Shown here: one piece after another, positions 7,882 through 13,722 of the stretch
Position numbering within the stretch: the first letter of the stretch is position 1
Layout: each line of letters starts with the position of its first letter
Assembly (NCBI GenBank): GCA_002327885.1
Contig: DCUS01000130.1
Location: 15,679-29,400 of the forward strand
DNA length: 13,722 nt
Direction: 5' to 3'
Source of the DNA: Syntrophaceae bacterium UBA2208
Lineage (GTDB): Bacteria > Desulfobacterota > BSN033 > UBA1163
Translations under genes and position numbers: made by a program
The notes under the pieces: model-generated
Seen by the model: the letters and a program-made list of their open reading frames with translations, nothing else
Databases searched by the model: none
What the model was told of the DNA's origin: nothing

Positions 7882-9117
7882 ATGAATCAGTCAACACCAA
7901 AAGGGTTCAGGCTTCATATCGGAATATTTGGGCGCCGCAATGTTGGCAAATCGAGCCTGCTCAACGCCATCACCCGTCAAAATGTATCGATCGTTTCAGA
8001 CATCGCGGGGACAACAACCGATCCGGTGGAGAAACCAATGGAATTTCTCCCCCTGGGACCGGTGTTGTTTATTGATACGGCAGGGGTTGATGACACAGGC
8101 GCCCTCGGGGAGCTTCGAATCCATAAAACAAGGCAAATCATCGATCGCACGGATCTGGGCATTATTGTCTCAGAAGCTGGAGTCTGGGGGGACTTTGAAA
8201 AACAACTTGTGGCCGAACTCAGAACACGAAATATTCCGGTAACGGTGGTCTTCAATAAATCCGATTTGGCAGAGCCGGGGGGAGAGCTCTTAAATCAATT
8301 GGCTGAAGAAAAAATTCCGGTGGTCCGGACAACGGCCGTTTCTGGAAAAGGAATACTGGACCTTCGGCAAACCCTTCTCAATGTTGCCCCCGCGGAGTTT
8401 ATCAACCATCCGGCCATTCTCGGCGATCTGATCGGTGCCGGGGAGTTGGCCGTACTGGTAATTCCCATTGATAAGGAGGCTCCTATGGGCCGGTTGATTC
8501 TGCCGCAGGTCCAGGCCATCCGGGATCTGCTCGACAGTGATGCTTATTGTATGGTCGTTAAGGAACGGGAACTTCGCCCTGCCCTGGACCGTTTGAAAAG
8601 GCCACCTAAAATCGTGGTCACCGATTCCCAGGCTTTCCTCCAGGTCGCTGCCGATACCCCTCGAGAAATTCCTCTCACTTCCTTTTCGATTCTCTTCGCC
8701 CGGTTTAAAGGCGACCTGTCTGAACTCGTTCGTGGAACGTTGGCGATCGAGCAACTAAAACCCGGCAGCCGAATTTTAATTGCTGAGGCATGCTCCCATC
8801 ATCCCATTGCAGAAGACATCGGCCGCGTGAAGATCCCGCGGTGGTTGACTCAATATGTCGGTGGGAAGCTGGAGTTTAAGACCGTCCAGGGGCACGATTT
8901 TCCGGAAGACCTTTCGTCTTATCCTCTCGTGATTCACTGTGGCGCCTGTATGATGAATCGCAGAGAAATGCTCACACGAATTTTACGCTGCCGTCAGGCG
9001 GGTGTGCCCATTACGAATTACGGGCTGACCATTGCTTATTCACTGGGAATATTTGAGAGGGCATTGGGACCCTTTCCAGCGGCCCTGGAGGTCTATGGAA
9101 ATGCGGGAAAGGGGTGA
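7882..9117 (+). CDS. hydF: [FeFe] hydrogenase maturase HydF (GTPase scaffold)
   Basis: HydF is the GTP-hydrolysing scaffold on which the 2Fe subcluster is assembled and handed to apo-HydA. The 411-residue protein shows the G motifs in order: P-loop GRRNVGKSS (17-25), GTTTDP (43-48), DTAGVDD (65-71) and NKSD (125-128). A dimerisation domain follows, then the C-terminal [4Fe-4S] site: C304 and H306 in CSHHP, and H352, C353, C356 in HCGAC. This matches the family pattern CxHx(46-53)HCxxC with 45 residues between the histidines, so the count is one short of the quoted range. The ATG at 7882 gives the expected N-terminus, although the site before it (GAGG directly abutting) is poor. The 66-base gap after hydG contains a weak 5-bp hairpin and no promoter that I can support. 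Confidence 0.97.
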   Translation: MNQSTPKGFRLHIGIFGRRNVGKSSLLNAITRQNVSIVSDIAGTTTDPVEKPMEFLPLGPVLFIDTAGVDDTGALGELRIHKTRQIIDRTDLGIIVSEAGVWGDFEKQLVAELRTRNIPVTVVFNKSDLAEPGGELLNQLAEEKIPVVRTTAVSGKGILDLRQTLLNVAPAEFINHPAILGDLIGAGELAVLVIPIDKEAPMGRLILPQVQAIRDLLDSDAYCMVVKERELRPALDRLKRPPKIVVTDSQAFLQVAADTPREIPLTSFSILFARFKGDLSELVRGTLAIEQLKPGSRILIAEACSHHPIAEDIGRVKIPRWLTQYVGGKLEFKTVQGHDFPEDLSSYPLVIHCGACMMNRREMLTRILRCRQAGVPITNYGLTIAYSLGIFERALGPFPAALEVYGNAGKG

Positions 9118-9123
9118 ACCCCT
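9110..9123 (+). other. Small hairpin across the hydF stop codon
   Basis: AGGGG and CCCCT form a perfect 5-bp stem around the loop TGAA, which holds the hydF TGA stop. No T-run follows directly (TTTT begins about 10 bases later), so it is not a convincing terminator. It could affect hydF-hydE coupling or mRNA stability, or be chance. Confidence 0.3.
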
Positions 9124-9174
9124 CGAAAGGTCTTTTAAGCGAGTGATCAATGGAAGGGTGAAATCCCTTTGAAG

Positions 9175-10320
9175 ATGAAGCGAGACGATATACTTGATTG
9201 GTTACATGAAGAAGACGGTAGACGCCTTGGCGGCCTGTGGCGATGGGCTGACACGGTGAGGGGAGACAATGTTGGGGAGGCGGTCCATCTGCGGGGACTC
9301 ATCGAAATATCGAACTATTGTATCCGGCAATGCGGCTATTGTGGTTTGCGTTTTGGTAATCATGAGCTGGAGCGTTACCGCATGAACGAAGAAGAGATCA
9401 TGGCCTGTGTCGGTGAAGCGGAAGCCTATGGTTACGGAACCGTGGTCCTCCAGTCTGGCGAGGATTATGGGATCGAGGCGAAATGGTTTGAAAGCCTCAT
9501 CGGCCGCATCAAAAAGGAAACTCGACTCGCTGTCACGTTAAGCCTGGGAGAGAGACCGGATGAAGATTTAGAGACATGGCGCAAAGCGGGCGCCGACCGC
9601 TACCTTCTCCGTTTTGAAACGTCAGATAATGATCTCTATCGTCTTATTCATCCATCGCTTCCCGGAAGAAAATCGAATCGTTTGGCTATCCTGAAGACAT
9701 TGAAAAAGCTGGGATATGAAACAGGAAGCGGAATCATGATCGGTATTCCGGGTCAGACCTATGCCAGTCTCACCCAGGACCTCCATCTTTTCCAACGACT
9801 CGATCTCGACATGGTTGGTGTGGGACCCTATATTCCCCACTCACAGACGCCTCTGGGCCAGGGCAAATGGAAACGCATGATTTCCAAAAGGGACCAGGTT
9901 CCCAATACTGAACAAATGACCTATAAGGTGATTGCCCTGACGCGGATTGTTTGCCCGGAGGCCAACATCCCCAGCACCACGGCGTTGGACACCATCAACC
10001 GTGAGCAAGGGAGAGAATTGGGTCTGAGGCGCGGGGCCAATGTGGTCATGCCAAACCTCACCCCTCCCCCGTATCGCACACAGTATGAGATTTATCCATC
10101 CAAGGGTGGCATGACGGAAGTCTCGCCGGATTGTCACTCTCTTTTGAACCATCGGATTCATTCCATCGGCCGGAGGGTCGGGACAGGACGGGGTGACCGT
10201 GTTCACCGGGGAAGGACAACGTCTCCTTTCAACGGAATGGATCTATCCTTTTCCGATTTTATCGGAAAAAATAAAAATTATAAATTAAGGGGTTCAAAAA
10301 TATTCGGATTACTGTTATAA
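9175..10320 (+). CDS. hydE: [FeFe] hydrogenase maturase HydE (radical SAM) with C-terminal extension
   Basis: HydE is the radical-SAM maturase that processes the HydG-derived organometallic synthon toward the dithiomethylamine-bridged diiron unit. From ATG 9175 it has 381 residues. The motif CX3CX2C is C49, C53, C56 (NYCIRQCGYC), and family blocks such as GVGPYIPH (215-222) and GANVVMPNLTPP (287-298) are present. Only C320 remains where some HydEs carry an auxiliary cluster; that cluster is dispensable in the family. A TTG at 9169 is an alternative start with better spacing from GGAAGGG (9152-9158). Family homology fades near residue 345. The last 35 or so residues are low-complexity, rich in K, N, L and F, and come from AT-rich DNA that also carries a promoter and palindrome, so the reading frame may simply run past its ancestral end. 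The stop overlaps a possible ATG by one base. Confidence 0.95.
   Translation: MKRDDILDWLHEEDGRRLGGLWRWADTVRGDNVGEAVHLRGLIEISNYCIRQCGYCGLRFGNHELERYRMNEEEIMACVGEAEAYGYGTVVLQSGEDYGIEAKWFESLIGRIKKETRLAVTLSLGERPDEDLETWRKAGADRYLLRFETSDNDLYRLIHPSLPGRKSNRLAILKTLKKLGYETGSGIMIGIPGQTYASLTQDLHLFQRLDLDMVGVGPYIPHSQTPLGQGKWKRMISKRDQVPNTEQMTYKVIALTRIVCPEANIPSTTALDTINREQGRELGLRRGANVVMPNLTPPPYRTQYEIYPSKGGMTEVSPDCHSLLNHRIHSIGRRVGTGRGDRVHRGRTTSPFNGMDLSFSDFIGKNKNYKLRGSKIFGLLL
10249..10269. repeat. Perfect inverted repeat, 9-bp arms with 3-base centre
   Basis: TTTTCCGAT and ATCGGAAAA flank TTT. The centre (10259) lies about 70 bases upstream of the start point predicted for the promoter at 10293-10321. The arms are flanked by T on the left and A on the right, the reverse of a rho-independent terminator. 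A protein-binding operator or activator site is a reasonable guess; a chance palindrome in AT-rich DNA is the alternative. Confidence 0.55.
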
Positions 10321-10321
10321 T
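10293..10321 (+). promoter_or_regulatory. Predicted housekeeping promoter with extended -10
   Basis: A TTCAAA -35-like element (4 of 6 matches to TTGACA) is followed by exactly 17 bases and a perfect TATAAT at 10316-10321. TG stands one base before the hexamer, forming the extended -10 TGnTATAAT. The surrounding 80 bases are AT-rich, unlike the coding DNA around them. Transcription would start near 10328, leaving a leader of about 25 bases before ATG 10353. It overlaps the last codons of hydE. Confidence 0.65.
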
Positions 10322-10337
10322 GCGGGAAAATTCTATT

Positions 10338-10342
10338 GAGAG
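10338..10342 (+). promoter_or_regulatory. Shine-Dalgarno-like site for the FrhB-like gene
   Basis: GAGAG lies 10 bases before ATG 10353. No comparable site precedes the ATG at 10320, which falls inside the predicted -10 box. This favours 10353 as the start. Confidence 0.45.
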
Positions 10343-10352
10343 TGGGCTGCCC

Positions 10353-11501
10353 ATGGAAAAAGATGTTAAGACCTTTCATGATTTGATTCGATTAGTTCAG
10401 CAAAATAATTTCTGCGGGAAATGCGGGGGGTGCGTTTCCTTCTGTTCCGCAGCCGCCCTTGGGGCGCTGGAAGTTGGGCCGGATGGGATGCCTAGATTTT
10501 CGGATGAAGAGAAATGCCTCAAATGCGGAATCTGTTACATGATTTGCCCGAATATCCACGATCTTGATGAGGAGCTGAAAAAGAAGACGGGATGGCAACC
10601 TCCCATCGGCCCGATCAAGGATTTGGTCTCCGCTCAAACGACCAACCCAACCGTGGGGGAAAAGTGTACCGATGGAGGGGTGGTGACTTCTCTTCTCCTC
10701 TATCTCATGGATAACCATATGATCGATGGGGCATTGGTCTCAAGGAGCGATGGCCCTTTTCACAGGGGTCCGATGCTGGCCACATCGGGGGAGGAGATCG
10801 TCGCGGCTGCAGGGTCCCATTATGACGAATCATTTTCAATCGTCGAACTGGGTTTTCATTACTCCACCTATTCCCCGGCCATGCAGGAGCTCAAGAACTT
10901 GCGGAAGGGGTTGATCGATCGAGTCGCCATGGTCGGAACTCCCTGTCAGATCCATACCGTCCGAAAGATGCAGGTCCTCGGAATCATTCCTTCTGACGTG
11001 ATCAAGTATTGTTTCGGCCTTTTCTGCATGGAGAATTTTTCCTTCGATGATGTCCAGTTGAGACATCTGGAGAAGAAGTACGGATTTGATTTAGCCCATG
11101 TCGCCAAGGTCAACGTCAAAGAAGACTTCTTTATCTATCTGGAGGATGGGAAAGTGATCCACATTCCTTTTGAGGAGATCGACTCCATTGCACGACCAGC
11201 CTGCCTCGTCTGCCCGGACTTCTCTGCCGAATTTTCAGACCTCTCCTTTGGAGGTTTGGGTTCCCCGGAGGGATATACGACCACGCTCATCAGGTCGGAG
11301 AAAGGGAAAATAATCTATCGAGGAGCCCTCACCGCCGGGTATATTAAAGAAAGAAAATACCCGTCTGCAGAAAAGGCCCGAACGGAGTTGATCAAGATCC
11401 AAAGGCTCATTGTTGATTTCTCCCAAAGAAAAAAAGAACGGGCTCTGAAAAACCGTGGAGCCGCCGTTGGGTTTGCGACCCCATCGATGACTCATCCATA
11501 A
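10353..11501 (+). CDS. FrhB/FdhB-like iron-sulfur flavoprotein (coenzyme F420 hydrogenase/dehydrogenase beta family)
   Basis: From ATG 10353 the protein has 382 residues. Two [4Fe-4S] ferredoxin motifs open it: C21, C24, C27, C31 and C55, C58, C61, C65. FrhB-family N and C domains follow, with conserved blocks KCTDGG (104-109), GTPCQI (195-200), CLVCPDFSAEFSDLSFG (284-300) and the trailing GY-T-LIRSEKG. Family members carry flavin and move electrons between iron-sulfur clusters and F420, NAD(P)H, ferredoxin or formate dehydrogenase partners; many occur in bacteria that do not make F420. Here a role between ferredoxin and the hydrogenase complex is plausible but unproven. An ATG at 10320 overlaps the hydE stop as TAATG and would add 11 residues, but it lacks a ribosome site and sits in a TATAAT box. 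The next gene begins 43 bases later if its GTG start is used. Confidence 0.9.
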   Translation: MEKDVKTFHDLIRLVQQNNFCGKCGGCVSFCSAAALGALEVGPDGMPRFSDEEKCLKCGICYMICPNIHDLDEELKKKTGWQPPIGPIKDLVSAQTTNPTVGEKCTDGGVVTSLLLYLMDNHMIDGALVSRSDGPFHRGPMLATSGEEIVAAAGSHYDESFSIVELGFHYSTYSPAMQELKNLRKGLIDRVAMVGTPCQIHTVRKMQVLGIIPSDVIKYCFGLFCMENFSFDDVQLRHLEKKYGFDLAHVAKVNVKEDFFIYLEDGKVIHIPFEEIDSIARPACLVCPDFSAEFSDLSFGGLGSPEGYTTTLIRSEKGKIIYRGALTAGYIKERKYPSAEKARTELIKIQRLIVDFSQRKKERALKNRGAAVGFATPSMTHP

Positions 11502-11507
11502 TCACTC

Positions 11508-11529
11508 GGGCCCGGAATTGGATGGGCCC
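11508..11529 (+). other. GC-rich potential hairpin before the Cache kinase gene
   Basis: GGGCCC occurs at 11508-11513 and again at 11524-11529, allowing a 6-bp stem with a 10-base loop that holds a TTG codon (11518). No T-run follows. If it folds it would mask TTG 11518, which fits use of GTG 11545 as the start. Each copy is also self-complementary, so the fold is uncertain. Confidence 0.3.
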
Positions 11530-11544
11530 TCGGGAATACAAATT

Positions 11545-13503
11545 GTGTTTTATTCAACTCGATCCAAACTTATTCTCAGTTTTCTTGGCATTTCTTTCCT
11601 CGTGTGCGGGGTTGCTCTTTTAGTAGGAGGTCAACTCCTCTACAAAGCTGTTTTGAATGAAGCCACCAACCGTGTTAGCTTAGATCTGAATGCCGCCCGA
11701 GAGATCTATCTCTCCCGCATCAAGGTCATCAGATTAGGCCTTCATATCACTTCTATCGGACCCATATTTCGTTCAGCCCTGGAAAGGAAGAATATTAAGG
11801 CCTTAGTGGACAGGCTGACTGTGGTCGCCCAGCAGACCGAATTAGATTTCATGGGGGTCGTCACCAGAGAAGGGAAAACATTAGGGCGGATCGGACCGAA
11901 TTCCATTCCCAAGGGAAATTCTCCGGCAAATCCAATTGCGAATCTGGTCCTTCAAAAGCAGACGACCGTTTCAGGGACGGTGGTGTTAAGTCACGAATTT
12001 TTGTTTTCCGAAAATCCCGAACTGGCTGAGCGGGCGAGAGTTAAATTGCTTCCAACCAAAAAGGCGACCCCCCGGTCTGAAATGGAAAAGCTTTCCGGGA
12101 TGGCCATGGCCGCAGCCGTGCCGATCTTTGATGCGGGAAATTTTCTCGGGGTCCTCTACGGGGGTGTTCTTCTCAACCGGGGCGAAGAAATTGTGGATCG
12201 GGTGCGTGACACCGTTTTCCAACATGAAATCTATAAAGGTCGGAGCATCGGTACCGCAACCATCTTCTTAGAGGATATCCGAATTTCCACCAATGTAGTC
12301 AACCCGGACGGAAACCGGGCGCTCGGAACCGTGGCCTCGGAAGAGGTGACCAAGCATGTCCTGACAGATGGGAAGAAATGGACAGATCGTGCCTTCGTCG
12401 TGAACGATTGGTATATCACGGCCTATGAGCCCATCGAAGACATCTTTGGGCAAAGAGTGGGAATGCTTTATGTGGGCGTATTGGAAGCAAAGTATGCGGA
12501 TGTCCGTTGGAAAGCCCTTTCTCTTTTTATATTGATTACAGTGGCCGGGATGGTTTTAGCCATTGGATTTGGGTACATCATCGCAAATAAGATGAGTCAG
12601 CCAGTGAAACAGCTCATTGAAGCAAGCAATCAGGTTTCTCAGGGCAACCTCTCTCCGGAGATCGGGCCGATTTCGAAGAGTGAAATTGGTGTCCTCCAGA
12701 AAACATTCAAGGAGATGCTGACCTCCATCCAGGAGCGTGATAAACGTCAAAAAGTGGAAAGTGAAACGAAGCTACTCCAATCTGAAAAACAAGCCAGCGT
12801 TGGGAAGCTTGCCGGGGGGGTGGCCCACGAGATCAACAACCCTCTCACGGGAATTGTTACGTTTACCCACATGCTCCTCCGCCGGAACGATATCCCGGAA
12901 GAAATCCGGGCAGACCTTGAGACGATCGCTCAAGAGACGGAGCGGGTTCGAAAAATTGTCAAAGGCCTCCTGGACTTTTCCCGCCAAACAGAACTTGACC
13001 GTGAACCAACGGACATCAATCGGCTTGTCCGTCAAGCCATGACGTTGACTGAAAACCAAGCTCTCATCAAGGGTGTCAATTTGACCTTCGAGCCCGGGGA
13101 GGGTTTGCCGAAGGTGACCTTGGATAGAAATCAGATACAAAGCGTTTTACTCAATATCGTCATCAACGCCCTGGATGCAACCGATCCGGGTGGCAATATC
13201 ACCATTACCTCGAATATTGGCATCTCAACGAGCAAGCGCGGTCAGAAAGGCATTGAAATTTTATGTACGGATACGGGATGTGGCATTCCTCCTGAAAATC
13301 TCAATAGGCTTTTCGATCCTTTTTTTACGACGAAAGAGGTTGGGCATGGCACGGGGTTAGGGCTATCGGTATCCTATGGTATCGTTGAACGCCATGGAGG
13401 GACTATTTGGGTTCAGAGCAAGATTGGAAAAGGAAGCACGTTTAAGGTTTGGTTACCGACAGAGGAGCAGAGTGAAGAAAATGAAAATATTAGTGGTGGA
13501 TGA
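11545..13503 (+). CDS. Membrane histidine kinase, Cache-HAMP-HisKA-HATPase
   Basis: From GTG 11545 the protein has 652 residues. One membrane segment (about 7-33) is followed by a periplasmic Cache-like sensor region (about 34-320), a second membrane segment (about 324-347), HAMP (about 348-401), HisKA with H428 in HEINNPL, and HATPase with N541, DTGCGI (576-581) and GTGLGL (602-607). The HEINNPL box and FFTTK region are typical of NtrB-like kinases that often pair with sigma-54 activators. The Cache part implies a small extracytoplasmic ligand, not identifiable here. GGGA at 11532-11535 is 9 bases before the GTG and makes it the preferred start; TTG 11518 would add nine residues but has no usable ribosome site. 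The end overlaps the following receiver gene by 23 bases. Confidence 0.93.
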   Translation: MFYSTRSKLILSFLGISFLVCGVALLVGGQLLYKAVLNEATNRVSLDLNAAREIYLSRIKVIRLGLHITSIGPIFRSALERKNIKALVDRLTVVAQQTELDFMGVVTREGKTLGRIGPNSIPKGNSPANPIANLVLQKQTTVSGTVVLSHEFLFSENPELAERARVKLLPTKKATPRSEMEKLSGMAMAAAVPIFDAGNFLGVLYGGVLLNRGEEIVDRVRDTVFQHEIYKGRSIGTATIFLEDIRISTNVVNPDGNRALGTVASEEVTKHVLTDGKKWTDRAFVVNDWYITAYEPIEDIFGQRVGMLYVGVLEAKYADVRWKALSLFILITVAGMVLAIGFGYIIANKMSQPVKQLIEASNQVSQGNLSPEIGPISKSEIGVLQKTFKEMLTSIQERDKRQKVESETKLLQSEKQASVGKLAGGVAHEINNPLTGIVTFTHMLLRRNDIPEEIRADLETIAQETERVRKIVKGLLDFSRQTELDREPTDINRLVRQAMTLTENQALIKGVNLTFEPGEGLPKVTLDRNQIQSVLLNIVINALDATDPGGNITITSNIGISTSKRGQKGIEILCTDTGCGIPPENLNRLFDPFFTTKEVGHGTGLGLSVSYGIVERHGGTIWVQSKIGKGSTFKVWLPTEEQSEENENISGG

Positions 13504-13722
13504 CGATGCCATTGTTATAAAAAGTTGTCGGCGCATCCTCGAAGCCGAAGGATTGGAGGTTACGACCGTTCCCGGCGCCGATGAGGCACTGGAGAAAATC
13601 AAGCAGAGTGAATTTGACCTTTTGCTCATGGATGTAAAAATGCCCAGGCATGACGGTATCTTCCTGATGCGGGAGATCAAAAAAAACTGGCCGGACATAC
13701 CGATTATTGTCATGAGCGGTTA
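13481..13722 (+). CDS. Response regulator, receiver domain (3' partial)
   Basis: An ATG at 13481 opens a frame offset from the kinase gene and runs to the window end, giving 80 whole codons. It reads as a standard receiver: D7, D8, D9 after MKILVV, predicted phosphoacceptor D51 in LLMDVKMP, and S79 in VMSG. AGGAG near 13463-13467 serves as ribosome site within the kinase gene. The 23-base overlap indicates translational coupling, so this is the kinase's partner. The output domain lies beyond the window; an NtrC-type sigma-54 activator is likely given the kinase type, but a receiver-only protein cannot be excluded. Confidence 0.9.
   Translation, partial: MKILVVDDDAIVIKSCRRILEAEGLEVTTVPGADEALEKIKQSEFDLLLMDVKMPRHDGIFLMREIKKNWPDIPIIVMSG

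Noticed and set aside
10249..10269. Inverted repeat read as a rho-independent terminator after hydE
   Set aside because: The T and A tracts are on the wrong sides for a terminator, and the hydE frame continues through it.
10320..10352. ATG at 10320 as the start of the FrhB-like gene with TAATG coupling to hydE
   Set aside because: No ribosome site precedes it and it falls in a strong -10 box. ATG 10353 has a GAGAG at good spacing and gives a natural N-terminus. Not excluded completely.

Overview
This window is a hydrogen-metabolism locus from an anaerobic bacterium. It encodes an [FeFe] hydrogenase, its electron-exchange partner, the complete H-cluster maturation set (HydG, HydF, HydE), a ferredoxin/flavin-type FrhB-like protein and two two-component signalling pairs. 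All ten genes are on the + strand with gaps of less than 70 bases or small overlaps, so no stretch over 300 bases lacks a gene. Base composition is moderate (about half GC by eye). The oxygen-sensitive enzymes and the style of the kinases fit a strict anaerobe such as a sulfate-reducing or syntrophic Desulfobacterota-like lineage. That placement is inference; there is no rRNA or other marker here.

Region 1 (1-4041) holds the catalytic genes. The first is cut by the window start. It encodes a NuoF/HydB-type FMN- and NAD(H)-binding module fused to a GltD/NfnB-type FAD and NADP(H)-type oxidoreductase. The second is an [FeFe] hydrogenase of the same domain plan and almost the same length as the Clostridium pasteurianum enzyme CpI. 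Together they suggest a soluble complex linking H2 to pyridine nucleotides, possibly with a third carrier. A HydC/NuoE-like subunit would be expected just upstream, outside the window.

Region 2 (4077-6401) is a response regulator followed by a membrane histidine kinase, placed inside the hydrogenase cluster. The kinase has six predicted membrane segments with a GGxxSPF motif resembling the quinone-binding GGxxNPF motif of RegB/PrrB, then a GAF domain. This suggests redox sensing.

Region 3 (6415-10320) is hydG-hydF-hydE, which together build the diiron part of the H-cluster. HydE has an unusual AT-rich C-terminal extension that contains a 9-bp inverted repeat and a near-consensus extended -10 promoter.

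Region 4 (10353-13722) appears to be a downstream transcription unit started by that promoter. It holds an FrhB/FdhB-like iron-sulfur protein, a Cache-HAMP histidine kinase and an overlapping response regulator cut by the window end.

The items most worth checking are the NuoF-GltD fusion beside HydA, a serine where CpI has an H-cluster [4Fe-4S] cysteine ligand, the RegB-like kinase inside the operon, and the internal promoter with palindrome.
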